DNA from: Bryopsis sp. KO-2023
Taxonomy: Eukaryota; Chlorophyta; Ulvophyceae; Bryopsidales; Bryopsidaceae
NCBI GenBank assembly: GCA_030272585.1
Contig: BSYQ01000002.1
Span: 5,394,001 to 5,458,000 of the forward strand
Reading direction: 5' to 3'
DNA: 64,000 nt
Of this stretch, positions 31,537-44,739 are shown piece by piece. The translations under genes were made by a program, and so were the position numbers. Position 1 is the first letter of the stretch; every line of letters starts with the position of its first letter. Below the pieces are notes generated by a model. That model ran no database searches and was not told the origin of the DNA. It saw only the letters and a list, made by a program, of their open reading frames with translations.

Positions 31537-34500
31537 TCAAGGTTTCTTTCATCTTAAAAAAACCTTATCTTTAGCACAATGAGGACCTAATTCCCGTCGT
31601 TATTTTTAGGTTGAAGAAACTCCCCTCAAGAACCAAATTAACTTCATGAAACACACCTATGCGGCCTTATCATTGTCTGGCCTATGCTTGATAAGGTTGA
31701 TGGTACGAGTCTTCATTTTTGGCCCTTGTTGTCCTTAGTAGGGATGCAAGCCCCCTCGTAATACGCAATCGTTCAGTCTTGGACGATCTCCTTGAGTTTG
31801 CATATTGTCCGCTTGGGGAAGCAAACTTGAGGCCAATCGGAATCTCGAGCCCATCCATAATATTAGCCCCCCTGCAAAAAAAATACAACCTGTGTTGCAC
31901 AATTCATCCATTCGAATACCGAAATCAGATCTATTGTTAATATATCCTTGCTTGCAATGGTTGGGTGCAAGGAAACACGACTCTAATATGAGATCAAGGG
32001 ACAATGGTACCTGCTGTTCTTGTGCACAAGTCGATTCCTGCCGCGTCTTTAAACTGTTGTTTAGGTAATGGAAGACTCGTATCCACCCTCTGTACCCTAA
32101 GTTGAAGTCTCTCTTCTTGGCACAATGCTCGGGACTCGCGAAGTGAACCTGACATAGGAAATGATGAGATGAATGCTGAGAGTCCAACTGCTCCCCGAGC
32201 GATTCAATAATAACGTAACCTACGAACAAAACGATCACTTCCTATCGATTATTTGTCGTTAAAACATAGAGGCTCCCTCGACTAGGGCTCCGTTTCGTTT
32301 TGCTCCCAAACAAATTCGAACTAACAAGTAAACCCTTGGCTCTCGTCTCATTCATAGCCCCTTATATATCCGTGGTAAGAACTCTCTTGGTCATCCACTT
32401 GTACTGACGCTAGGCGGAATCGGAACAAACACGCACGAAAAAGAACCAAATAGCAATATCTAGTATATAAGGTGAAGGCAATCCGTCTAACTCCCCTGAT
32501 GTTCCCACAATAATGGTGCAACTAGGATGCCTATCCTACACGCGATAACAATTATTTTGGTTAATTCTTTTTAAATAAAGGCAATCAAGCTCTTTGATTA
32601 CGTTGGGACATTCTTACTATTTCTTTGCACATCCGTGGCCTAGCAGGGGTCAACAACGTAGTCATCAACCATCCTCCAGTGGAAGAAAAACACACCGTGA
32701 GTCTCGCCCTTGAAATCCGAGAGCATCGAGAGCTTGTAATCTAGTCGAAGGATGGAATCAAATAGTTTGCGTCAAAGTACCGGCTGTATGATATAATTGT
32801 GAGGATGCACACGTAAACTCCACATGAGTATAATCTATTTGTTGAAGTTTATGTCTAAACAAATCTAAGACGATATTGAAGTAGTTTGCGACTCCACTCA
32901 AGACCAAGGTCATGGCTGCCTTCACGCCCACCAAAGATTTGTTATAGTGCCCACCCCTGTTTTCAACAAGACTTCCACCTCGCTAATTTGCGATCAAAGT
33001 AGCTTTATCGATAGCTATAACTCTGATACTATTATACTAGAAAGTTTACATTGGACCACCGCTCTTTTTTGTATCATGACTAGGATTATAAAACATCCCC
33101 GTCATCATCAACATTGAATCTTATATCAATATCGCAATCCTCAACGAGATGTGCTGTGCATTTCCGTATATCCTGCTCTCGATAGCAAGTGTCAAACTAT
33201 CCTTAAAGGTTTCTTTATCTTGTTGGTTTTCTAGTAGGGTATCTAGACGAACTGAACCAAATTAAAAGGAACACATGATGGGCAACATGTTATAGTTATG
33301 AACCCGTTATCCACTATAGGTACGACCAATGTATCGCATCATCGAAATCACTCGATCGGAGGTTATTGTTAAGAAGAGTCCCCTAGGGCACAACGACCAG
33401 GGAATGTAAATCTCTTCTGCCCTGTGTACCTGTCTTGTCCCAACGTTTATCAAAGCTAGTCGGTGGTAACTTACCGCCTTTCACTATTGCAATTCTTCTT
33501 TCAATTCATTTAAGTCCTTCTCATAGCGATATTTTGAACCACGGAAAAAACACCACCACTATTTGTCGCTATCGTCGTTTGCTTCAACCTTCCACCAAAC
33601 TAAAAGTGGTTAAACTAGCCTTGTTACAACAAAAAACTCTTGAATGATGAGACCTTGGCTTTTTCTTACGCATATTGCTTTATCCTAATATTTTTGTTTC
33701 ACTGGTTCCTCTCTGAGTAAGAGGACAAAGAAGGTGAAGAGTAGGGCAAATATAGGTGGTGGTTACAGCGCTCAACCCCGAAGGGAAGTTAGCGCACTGC
33801 GGACACGACCACTCTGGGGAATAAAATTCAAGTTACAAAGTTCACTATGTGCTCAGGTATAAATGTCTACCACGATCTCATTGATGTGACCTTTCTAGTC
33901 TTCTTGTTCCATGAAAAGACAATACACTCCCGATCGTAACAATTGCCTTAAAACTTTTGCTCTTAACAAAAGATAATGCCCACCTTGATTGCAACAATAC
34001 TCTAATCGGCTCGTGTGATTGTGCTGAACGATGTGTCAAAATATTTGTGTAAAGCCGATATTAAGGAAGTACCAAAAAAGAGGTTTATACACTGTACAGT
34101 TTGTTGGGCTCGGGCAATCCCTATTTTTTTAAATTGGAGAAAGAAAATTTCGTTTCGGATCACGACCTTGTTATAATACCATCATGATCCCGTAAACGTC
34201 CCAGAAGCTATAAGAAACTATATTGGGAAGGAAGGAATGTCGGGGGGCTTCGCTATTTTCATTCCTTTTTTATACTTCGGCATGTAATTTAGGTGTCACT
34301 CAAGAGAATCCGGGCCAGAAAAGTTTCGTTTTGTGCTTGATGTGCAGGTCGTCAACACGTGTTTCCAAACCCCGAAGTTCCGGCCGGAGGGCATCGCTAT
34401 AGTATGCGAGCTTCCGCGCAAAGGGCGACTATATCTAGGGGTTTGATTTGATAGACTCAATAGCAATCTTGTAAAGGGAACAAAGATAACATCCTGGCAG

Positions 34501-35361
34501 CAATTGAGTACCTTTTAGAACATCCTTCGCTCGATGCGAAAAGATAAACTACAATTATTCAATTCAATCTATCATTAATTTCCCTTAACGTGAAAGATAT
34601 GAACCCCCCCAAAATCCTCAACCGGTGTTTCTTTTAACAAGTTTTTACTTGTGCTTACAATGTTACTCGAAAATTCCCCAGCATCTCCTTCACCAGCTTG
34701 ACCACGAAGAAAACCGATCACTTCATTGCAATATGTGAAACGAATTTTCTTTCATCTAGTACTTAATCGCCACCTCGGGGAATCGAACCCCAAGTCACAG
34801 CCACCAAAGAGTGGCACTGATACTTCTTCCAAATTATCAGTTTTTCGTTATCTCCTTCTCGTTGCAATCCGACGTCGGGTGGAACTTCCTTCTCTTTGGA
34901 ATATATTCTAATCCCAGAAAATCAGGCGAACACGTAGGTGTATGTGAAAGAAACTTCGCCATGAAGAACTCCGAAAAAAAAACTACTTCGAAAAAATTGA
35001 AGTACATATAAAAATCTAACTCCGAGAAAAAAGGTAAAAAAAAATCTGACTTCGAAAAAATAAAAATAAAAATCTAACTCCGAAAAAAAAGGTTGAAAAA
35101 AATCAACTTCGTAGAAAAAAGTTAAAAAAAATCTGCAACTCTACGATGTAAATTGGAGGTAACATTATATAAGATATTGAGAAGCCTCTAATATGGGAGC
35201 GAAAATAATTTTTCAACATTCTTGATTGCTTTTAATAAATCGAAAATAATTATCATCGACTCCTTAGCTACTAATGTCGTTTTGGTAGAATCAAAATGCG
35301 TTTTTCCATTCTCGTCTTGTTCGTTAAACTGGTAACAAACGCAAGTTTATATAAAAAACGC
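31537..35361. other. Island DNA without recognisable genes
   Basis: The longest open frame is 167 codons on the minus strand (31735-32238), with no ATG near a sensible domain and no known motif. The rest is densely interrupted in all frames. A tRNA T-arm-like sequence (minus strand, GGGGTTCGATTCCCC) lies at 34776-34792. Otherwise I see only decayed sequence. Confidence 0.45.
34955..35135. repeat. Degenerate A-rich tandem repeat
   Basis: Roughly seven imperfect units of AAAAATCTRACTYCGARAAA type, 20-35 bp long with variable A-runs. It looks like a decayed minisatellite. Confidence 0.7.
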
Positions 35362-35913
35362 TTATATAAAGTCTCGCCAATCGGGATGTAATACATCCAT
35401 CAACTTCACAAGTGCATCGCACATTAATTCCCCACTGTGTTGATCAAATAACGGAATTGCAAAAAGATGGAAGTTATAAAGAGTGCCTTCCACTGCAAAC
35501 CGGACTCTCACGTCCAAGTAGGACATTCCATGAATAGTAGAAGAGTCCAGAGCAAGAGAAAAACTGGTGACACCTCTCATACACTCACTAAGCATTTGTA
35601 GACCGTGGGCGCAAACCACCCTGATATAATCCGATGCTATCTTTTTCGTGCACCCTGAGTAGAAGGCCAAGCCTGTCTCATCTCGAACGAGTTGAACGGT
35701 ACGAGCAGCAAGGCGAAATGAGGATCCCATTCCAACAAATCCAACAAGCAAATCAAATCGCTTGATGGTTTTAATGGTGATGGTGTACACATGTGCCCCA
35801 ATATTTCCTGCCTCGTCCCCACTCCCTTCGGACAAATGACGTGTTGTATCTATAGTGACCGACATGTATCGTATCAACCATAAAGCTAATCTGTTTGGAG
35901 AATATCTGCTCAC
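35362..35913 (-). pseudogene. hAT-like transposase fragment
   Basis: A 183-codon frame without an ATG at the proper place. The C-terminal third reads SFSLALDSSTIHGMSYLDVR, then NFHLFAIPLFDQHSGE, then a DALVKLMDVLHPDWRD segment. This order (LALD-S-T-H-G-SYLDVR, NFHL-AIP-F--H-G, L-DAL-P-WR) is what I know from hAT-type transposase genes expanded in stramenopile and other protist genomes. Such proteins normally continue with a VSTDGA-type catalytic motif, but here a TAA stops the frame at that point. The upstream half is weakly similar at best. I infer a truncated relic that cannot encode an active enzyme. Confidence 0.5.
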
Positions 35914-38900
35914 GGTTCGGTGACTATTTTTCTAGTTTGCACATGTTGTCGTACCAAAAGATTGCCGAAAATTGTTCCCACAATGTAACAAAATGCAGAA
36001 CTCAAGATCGTGGGAGAAAGAGTCCACTGGTGCATTGCAAAACTGAGTGGTGCTTGCTTCTGAACCCCTATGTGATATGTGCCGGTTAAGACGACCCAAA
36101 TGACCCAATGCCCAAGAGCCAGGGACCAAGGGGGGATCCTGGGACTAATTAGTGGTTGAGAGCTCTCCGAACAATTTATTAAAACTAGCTCGATATTGAG
36201 CTCTAACGAGCAAGATACGGCCGACGAAAGTTTCGACAATTAAAATTCTCAATCCCCCCACACCAAAAACTCAACCTTTGAAAGAAAACCAATCATACAT
36301 GGGGTCGAGTCAGCCTGACCATGTTTCTTGGGATCGTTCTTACTTCTTATAGCTATTACCCTATTGGTGCACCAAGAAGATAGACCCCGTTGCTCCACAT
36401 GGTTTGAAGATCATTCTGGGCAAAGAGCCCACTACATTGAAGTATTGTCGATTCAACGCTTTGTCGCTATTTTCTTATCCTCCATCAAGAACTTCATTGT
36501 TTTTTGGTTGAAGTCCTGTCCCTTCCCTTCCCTTCGGGATTATCTTCCTATTGGTCTAAGGTAACTTTGGCATGTAATAAAGCCCTTGCCACATTTTCAG
36601 ATCGTGAATATTCGCCCTTCTGAATATCGGCAATCAGAATGATGTTTTCTCTTAATCCTTGATAAAAATAGCGACCACCATCCAAACTGTCAAAATCACT
36701 TAAAGCAAGATCGCCATCTGACGCACACTTTCCTTCTTTCCCTTTGATATTGCCTATCACTTTTGATAGCAATAAGTCCTTGACAAGAGTTCCTTCATGT
36801 GAATTGAGGGACAAGAGGTAATATTATTGTGATAAGAATCCTCTCCAATTAATATTCTTTCGAACAACTAAATAATATACAGTTTTAGACCTGAGGCGAG
36901 TTTTCATTTAGGATTTACTGGGGTAGGGCAAACCACCGGCCCCAAATTTAATTGATTCGACCCAATGTTCTTTTAAGTGTAGGAAAGAAAAGGATGATGC
37001 AAGAGAACTAAAAATATATCGGTGGAACTATTCCTACACATAATGGATTTGTTTGTTAGTCGTTCCCCCACCCCTGAGCTCACACATAACTTTCTTGTAG
37101 AGCACGTTACTTGAGTTAGACGTTCGCGTAAGTAGGAGATATAAAAGTTACCCGAGATGACAAAAAAAAAATATAATAATGTAGATTATTAATGTGGAGG
37201 GCTATAACAATACCCTCCACTCTAACAAGTATGTCCCTTTGCTAGTGTTTTTTCTTTCTCAACTTCTTGAACTTATTGATGGTTTCTTTCCCATTTCTCA
37301 AGCATTTTCAATTTTGTAACTTAAGGCCTACTCTAGCTTTGGCTCTTGTGCTACCCTTCAAGATGGATTTATGAAAGCAAACGATCGCGGTAACATTTCT
37401 TTTTGCTTTTTTGTTGGAGCCGTTTCAGAAAATGTTACATGTGCATGTATATCATGCTCTCATTGGGGTGAACCGTGAGCGATAATGTTTCGAGCACAAT
37501 CGGTATGCGTCTACCACAAGTTTCACCTCGCCCGAAAGTGCACAATGGTGCGTAGATTGATCCTTGGTCTTGCTAAGTTTCCACCCATCAAAGCATCTAA
37601 TATTGTAACCGCATCGTCTTTGATGTTACGTCATAATCATTTGGCATCGCGTTCCATAATGTAGCTGTCGCTCTCGGCATTTCCACTATAGTAACAAGTG
37701 TTTAAACGCCACTTTGTAGCTCTTTCCAAAGCAAGTCAATTTGGCAAGCATACGCTTCTATGTTTTCAACCAATACTTCTTCAACGCTGACAGCAATTTG
37801 CATCACTTACATTATCATGCTTGATGTCTTTTGTCAACCGCTAAAGAAACGGCATAGTGTGGATGAAACTCAATCTGCTATACGAATAACACCAGAATGC
37901 GCGATTGCAAGATCATAAAAAGGTTTTAGTCCATTCACTAAAAAAGTCTATGCAACAATAATGGTCGTGAACACAACAAGCTTCAAATATCGCCCACAAG
38001 GCAGGATGAAGTCCAATTTATGACCTCGGCAAACGAGAATGAAGTTCTCATGTGTACCACTTCTCGTCTACTCATTATGGAGGCTTCGTAAGTGAGCAAT
38101 CCATGGTCCTGAACTTACCTTATCTTTGAGTTCTCTTGAATATCTATTGCAAAGCGACGGTATCCGCACTTCTTCAAAAAATCGACCCTTTCCATGATAA
38201 CTACGTTACCCTGAACTTCTTGGAAACCAAACCTTCTTGGTATTGGAGTATATCGGCTTTGCCTGGTCGAGCAACAGGAGTGTCGAGACAATCAGACGCT
38301 GTCTTAGGCTGACTTCCTCCAGGCGGGGCACGATCTGCGTTGAGTGTCGATATGACGCGAATGGGTTGGGGCTTCCACTATCCCAACGGGTTGTTCCACT
38401 ACTCGATGGATCATTTTGAACCCATTGTTTGTCACTCTGAGGAAATCTTCCTTCCTCGTCTTCGCCTCCGTTTGCATCCTCTTAAGATGCACCAAGAGTT
38501 TGTTGGACTGCCGATTCGCAACCGCCACTGCCATGAGATGGTCTGCAATTTGTTTTTTCAAGTCTTCAACACTAAAGATCAGTTCCTTATTTCCCCGATA
38601 AAAAAGAAGTTGCCTTCTCAGCACCTTGAATTTTTTTTTATTTCTAGGATCCCTTTGTGATACTAAAAATATTCTTTTGACAGTTTTAGGATCATTGTCA
38701 CGAGGGAAATTTTTGTAGGGATCATAGTGCTCAAGGCTCCCCTCCAAGCACTGTCTCATCGTCAACGAATTTCAGAAACAGACCCTCAAGGCGTCTGACT
38801 CTTTCAACAGAAACTCCTCTCTATGTTATGGCCGCCATTGTAAAACTCTACCCCAAGGCTGGGCGGAAATGCGGCAACCAACTGTAGAGGGTCACTTCTG

Positions 38901-41413
38901 GTGAAAGAACGTTCGGACGTGAGAGGGTGGTTGGTATCATCTCCTGTATGGTACATACTTTCCAACTCATTCCATCCAAAACAGAAAGCAAGAGTGAGAA
39001 TGCCAGCAATTAGGTCGGACTTACTAGATACCACGGGACTCCAAAAGCGGGGTTTATACGCAAAGCCTCTAACGCCAAGCCTGTTCAAATAACGAAGGTG
39101 CTCAACGGTGAGGTGCAAAGGAAAATATTCGCCGACTGGGATTCCTTTAGGACTTGTAAACAAGCTTCCGCCATTTCCTTCGTATGAAAAACATGTTCGA
39201 TTCAATATAAGATGCGTTTTCGGCGCTTGACGCTATATATATGCAAGGAAAACATGGATAAAGTTTCCAAATTAAAAAATAACAAAAAAATGAGGCTTGG
39301 AGGTGGTTGAGTATTTGCACTTGATAAAAACAACTCCTACATATGTGCTGCAAATCTGAGAAAAGATTGTAGATAGACGTGGCAAGACGTCTCGCGGAAA
39401 AAAGATAAGTCGCGATTTCAACTCGACAAGGTGGTTAGAACCATTGTCCCGAAGACCTTTATCCTAGGTGCCATTAGGACATCCAACTCCAATGCGCTTC
39501 TACCTAATTGGGTATGGACAGTAGCAATGCTGCCCGGGATCACGGAGTCAAACCAGAAGTTGAAGGCATTTGCCTCACTCGTTAGCTATTTCTTGTTTCA
39601 TAATATCTTTGGTATATATTCGAATCTTTCGATAACCGGCATTATTCAAATATAAAACGAATTTTTTTTGCATCCCTTCGCTTATGGGCATTAGAAAGAG
39701 CCCATCTTTCAAGTCCAATATTGTGTACTATCGCCAGAGAGGGCTTATATATATATATAGTCACCCCTTGTGACTTTAAATCCTCGAACTCGGCGAGGAC
39801 TTCTGACTTCTCGAATAAAGCACTAATCATGAAGGTGTCGCTTGGTTTGCGCATTGTTGCCTAGTGGAATCTAATCTCGGTGATAGTAGGCAGTTCAAAA
39901 ATCTAATTCTGGAGAGGTCAAGTCACTATTTGATGTTATGCAAGATAGCTTGTGTTGTGGGTCTCAGCCGTGTTGTGGGACTACGGGTTCCGGATGTTCA
40001 TAAAGACAAGTTTGGACCCCCATCCGTGTACGCATAAAGTCGATTAGTTATCATAACGCTACAAAGAGGATATCTAATTTGCATGATACAACCTACTCAA
40101 CGACGACATTTCGCATTGTCGACAATGTATTTCAAACTCTACCCGTGAATACGCAAATACCATACATGTTGCAATCAAGGATGTATGCCTATTTTTTCTC
40201 AAGGTTCGATAGCCATACTATTTCAATAAAGCTTTTGACCCCGACATGGGTAATGGTTTGAGAATATATATTGTGTGAGGTAGGAAGACAATGTCTTCAT
40301 TTTATCTTAAGATAACATTGTATTGGTTCATCCATAAGCACAATGACAATCGATTGATTCCATTTAAGTTTCGAAAAATAACGAGGACAATCATTGACCT
40401 TCTTAACAACTCTTTTATTAAAAAATTCTTGATAAAGTGAAACACCCGTATTGTGAAAGAAACCGAAGGTGGATTATTTGGCACACCATGAAGACTCCCT
40501 CGATATGTTTGAGAATAATATTGATTTAAAAAGTCCCAACTGCTTAGGTGCAACAGCAAAATGTTGCGGGTGTAATAGCAAAACGCCAGAATTTTTTTTT
40601 CCCTTTTTGAAAAATATATTCGTTGTATTCCTTGTTGAATGCGCATTTCGATATCGATCATCCACCTCGTTGCTTACCTAACGAGGTGTGTTGGAAGAGT
40701 GACAATCCAAACATTTTATTGTCTTTTCTGTGCCCTTAGTGGCCGCAACCATTGGACACTTCTTGTGCCATGCTTAACTCTATCAGTAAAAAATCCTTTC
40801 CTCGAGCGAGTGACTTATTGCGCCTTATACCTATCCCGGAGAAGTTCGAGGTAAAACGCACTTTGTAAACTTTAGTTTAAGCTTTATTTGGGAGAAAACT
40901 TACCATTTTCACATCTTTAAGTGTTGTAAAAAAAATTTGAAAATCCGAGAAGGTAAGCTTCTCCCACTTTCGCTCGTTAATTCAAAAAAAAAATGTAAAA
41001 AGGGATTGTTATCTTGTGAATTGTCCTAAAAAACTCGCTTCATCTTCCGCGGTGACGAAGTTAACGAGGAATCTTTAAATATTCAATTAGAATCTTTAGC
41101 ACCCTTGCTAAATCAACACCCTCAATTGACTTCTCTCCCCCAGACTTCTTCCTTTATGTGATACTGTTTATTCTGTCAATAATATCTGCAAAAAGCTTTT
41201 GCGAAGTAAAGTTTATCTTATGAAAACTTGTGATTAAGATTATGATGGAATACCTCTTTCGCATTCCAAGAGGTCGGGCTAATCCCTTGAAATCGTGAAC
41301 ACCTTGTCGAGAAGAGTGTGCCAACTATTATCCCCTCTTATGAGTCTAGAGCGGATGCGGGTGATGTGACTGCATACCAAAGCAAAAAGATCCAATAAGG
41401 ACTGCCAGGAAAG
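35914..41413. other. Island DNA without recognisable genes
   Basis: Two longer minus-strand frames (38304-38765, 153 codons, Lys/Arg/Gln-rich; 38804-39205, 133 codons) and one at 36548-36814 might be decayed element ORFs, but I recognise no motif. Short (TA)n runs occur at ~39234 and ~39749. Nothing else supported. Confidence 0.4.
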
Positions 41414-41570
41414 CTAACGGTGCGGCAAAGCCCCACATAATTCTTGGCGGGCAACCGCATGGAGAGGACAGTCCCACAATATGTGTTCTGGTGTCTCCCA
41501 AGGGGATCCACATGTGCAGGCAGCCGAAGAGGTGAACCCCATCTTAAAACGCTAGCGGTTGCAAAGTAGA
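41414..41570 (-). pseudogene. LINE (non-LTR retrotransposon) 3'-end relic
   Basis: One minus-strand frame contains ACTCGSPWETPEHILWDCPL followed by HAVARQELC. The spacing C-x-C...H-x4-C with E-T-P-E-H-x-L-x-x-C-P is the zinc-knuckle segment found near the C-terminus of Jockey/R1/I-type LINE reverse transcriptases. It is followed by a stop (41414-41416), and upstream the frame is broken within about 50 codons. No endonuclease or RT core remains nearby. The identification rests on this short motif. Confidence 0.45.
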
Positions 41571-43090
41571 GGGGGACGATATACCAATAGTTGGTGGGGA
41601 TCATTTTGAAGCGAACATACATGAAAACTTCTCCATTCACTCCTCAAAAGCATTCTCAAGGCACAGCGGAACATTTCTTTCAAACTCCGCAAGGGAAAGC
41701 TCCCCAACACTTTTTGCAAGCCAATTCGCTTTCTATACGTTGACCAACCAAGACTTATACCCGCGTAAAGCAATCTTGTGCCGATCGCAAAGAGTAGCTA
41801 TCGACTCTTCTTTTGTCCGCAAAGGAGCCTTGATAAGCAAGGATTGTGTATATTGTGGCAAATTCTTAATAGCGCTCCATGTGGCACGAATTGTCCGCGG
41901 GACACTCCACCCTCGTCTACCCACTTGACTATTTTTTTAATTCTGCTTCATTGCTACAAATCAAAAAAAAAAAAGTTGGCTGAATATGACCCCCTATGAG
42001 CGAGCGTGGTCACTAATTTTGGTGCTCGGTTTTTTCCGATAGGCCAATCTACTTGTTTTTCCCCGAAGTGAGCACTCAAAAAGGGATTACTCAACCCGCA
42101 TCCGCCCAAACAGAAGGTCTTCACTTGCATGAGAATGTATACATACTGAAAAGGGTACCAATACTATTGTATCTAGGCTCAACTATTCGCCAGACTCACA
42201 TCAACATTATTACGAAAAGAAAAGGACGAACCAGGAGTTACAAGTAGTTCAGAATACAACGCCTTTTTATTCACGGAAAGACTGCGAATTGGATTGTGCC
42301 TGGAAGCTAGAACCTTGTAAATTCACCGTGAACTTGGGTTCTAAGTTCCAGGAGCTTCTCAAAACTCACTCCCATCAAGAAGCTACCGATTACACGTGGT
42401 CACAAACCCCCATGTGGCACTCCAACTCCCTTGAACCTTTTCCAAACGTGATCTAAACTTCCCACACGTAACAATCCTCCTTCCTTAAAGAAATTTGTCC
42501 TCAAATTTGAAAATATCAATAATCTTTTTGACCTTCCTTTCGTTCCATAAATTTCCAAACTCTGATTGTTCCTTTTATCCACCGAAACTTCATCCTCTTC
42601 ACATCTTCTCTTTTACCCTTTTCAAAACCAAAAGCACCAACTCTCTATTCATGGCAAAGTTTCCACCAAATTCCTTCACATCATCCAAAATCATTTTCAA
42701 ACATTCTGACTGCATCCTTCCATCTCACACTCTGTAAATTTCTGGAATCTGACGCCTCTGTCATTGTCCCAACGATTAAAACGTCACACTCTGCCCAATA
42801 AACTTCCACGCTTTGCTCTCGTCCTCCAAGACTTACACCGCGAATCAAAACTTCCATGCCCAAGGGTCCTTCTTCCTCTAATCGGCATCTACTATCCATG
42901 CTATCTATCAATTAGAAAACTAGATTTGTGTTGGCCTATAACGAACTACATCATGGGATACCTAGCAAAAAACCTCGACCCCAAGTTTTTTGTGTCATGA
43001 AAGAGTCATCTTGCCAACGGAATTGTTAAGAACCGATCAGAGAAGCCCCAAACGTCCACGCTCAAGGCAAAGTAAGGCCCAAGATGAGAC
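41571..43090. other. Island DNA without recognisable genes
   Basis: Only short frames on both strands. The first part may extend the decayed LINE. Nothing else seen. Confidence 0.4.
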
Positions 43091-43414
43091 CTACCATGCA
43101 ACACCGCGCGCAGACGGCGCGGCGGAGGCCTCCGCCGAGTTCACGTCTACAAATGGTGGGACGTCCTGAAAGGCAAATTGTACAATTAGATCCATTGTTG
43201 TGGACAAACTGTTTCTTATTTGTTTTTCCTTTTCACTTGAAACATCAATGGATGTAAAAAATTCCAACCAAAATCTCAAACGGTTCCAGTTCGATGAGAA
43301 AATCGGGCTCCGGGTTACTCAACTTTCTGATGGAATCGGTAGCTTGTTTTTCACTTTTTGAAGAACAGTTTCCTCCTTGTACATGAAGACATTCATGAGA
43401 TTGAGGCCGTCCAT
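43091..43414 (-). pseudogene. Unrecognised frame interrupted by one TGA
   Basis: From ATG at 43414 a minus-strand frame runs 31 codons (MDGLNLMNVFMYKEE...) to a single TGA. It then continues open for about 76 codons (WLEFFTSIDVSSEKEKQ, then DLIVQFAFQDVPPFVDV) to the stop at 43091. Apart from the TGA it looks like ordinary helical protein. The 3' end is markedly CpG-rich and holds an 18-bp perfect palindrome (CGGCGGAGGCCTCCGCCG, 43120-43137). Family unknown; the TGA followed by GTAACC could also be part of an unrecognised splice site. Confidence 0.3.
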
Positions 43415-44091
43415 CCTGCTACAAAAAAAATGAGCAAAAGTCTTAAGTATTCATTTATAAATGAATACTAGACCTGTAATTACAAATCTAGAAAAGAGAG
43501 TCTCAATGATGATCACTATACGTTGTATCCCTATTTCCCAATAAACGTACTACTTGCAAGTAGTACGTCAATGACCAAAGTCGAGCAAGCTTGTTCCTCA
43601 GCTCCCAAGCATCCTTACTCAAGTGATGAAGCAACCCCGTCCAACTCTTTAAGCGGCCACGTTCCGGAAGGACAGGATAACTTTCGACGTCCCTGGTTCA
43701 TTGTTACTCTCAAAGAAAGGCCGTCTACCTTCGTGTCACTCAAATAACTCCAAAAAGGTATTGGAGTGGAGAATTTTCTTGGAAGATTCCACCCCTCATC
43801 ATTGCTTTGCAATGGATCGTTTCTACTACATTCAAAAGCTGAAATGGACGTCATCGCCGACTTGTCTTGATATAAGTATAGTATCATCCCAAATTGAAAG
43901 ATGTAATACACCAATTCCACAGGGGTCATTTAGGAGCAGATTTATTTGTATATCTTTTGCAACATCATTATCTCTCTCTTATCATTTTGAAATTATCTTT
44001 TGCGAAGTGCCTATGATTGGCTCTAGGTCATTACCAAAAGTGAGTCCAAAATCCATATAGTCCATCACAGTTATGGGCTAAGACCCCCGTG

Positions 44092-44309
44092 CACAGGACA
44101 GAACAGAATAGACCGTCTGTGCGCGGAACAGGGTCGGACCTGTGCGCACAAACTGCACAGCATACGACAAACCGTGTCTGTGCACGTGTCTATGCAGATT
44201 CTGTGCAGATTCTGTGCACGTTTTGTCCTGTTTTGTTCAGTCTGTGCGCCTGTGCGCACAGGTCCGACCCTGTTCCGCGCACAGACAGTCTGTCTTGTTC
44301 TGGCCTGTG
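44092..44309. repeat. Fold-back element with 59-bp arms
   Basis: The left arm 44092-44150 is the reverse complement of 44251-44309. The inner 36 bp is perfect (44115-44150 with 44251-44286); the outer part has a few mismatches. The loop is 100 nt. Arms, loop and the right flank to ~44400 are all built from CTGTGC/GCACAG words. Confidence 0.85.
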
Positions 44310-44687
44310 GAATTGCGCTCCACAAGACAGAACAACACAGGCTGCACAGATTCGGAACCCTGTTCTATGCACCGCACAGAACAGGGGTTTGTCATGTGCA
44401 GCCCATGATTGGTCCAATGCTCTCAGCATCACCTTTTCGTAAATCGACTGGTTTTTATTTTTCCAAGTAACCAAAATCTTTCGTTTTTGGTGTGAGTGCT
44501 CTTGCATATGCACACAACAATATAAAGATGTGTCATCCTTGGCACGAAGTTAAACAATAAGAACTTTTGGGGGCACCTACATTGTTGCGTGTCTTAGTAT
44601 AGCGGCTGTGCTATTACTCGGCCCGAGACTCTTTAACTTGTCGGAACGATTGTTATCCAAAAGGACTTAATAGCGCTACGTATAGCC

Positions 44688-44739
44688 ACTTCTTTTTTAC
44701 AAAAGCGTTAAGTACTTCTTTTTTACAAAAGCGTTAAGT
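44688..44739. repeat. 26-bp perfect tandem duplication
   Basis: Two identical adjacent units beginning ACTTCTTTTTTAC and ending GCGTTAAGT. Confidence 0.9.

Noticed and set aside
31735-32238. 167-codon open frame on the minus strand next to the retroelement
   Set aside because: No domain, no partner, mixed composition; a length this size can arise by chance in 30 kb of island DNA. Left as unassigned.
34760-34830. Intact tRNA gene at the T-arm-like sequence (and at 8559, 12955, 52248, 54287, 54447)
   Set aside because: The T-stem and loop are good, but the paired 5' acceptor strand and a consistent D-arm are missing in every case.
44071-44513. Several ~100-codon frames on both strands rich in Cys, Thr and Gln
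   Set aside because: Products of the CTGTGC fold-back; all frames of the repeat lack stops.
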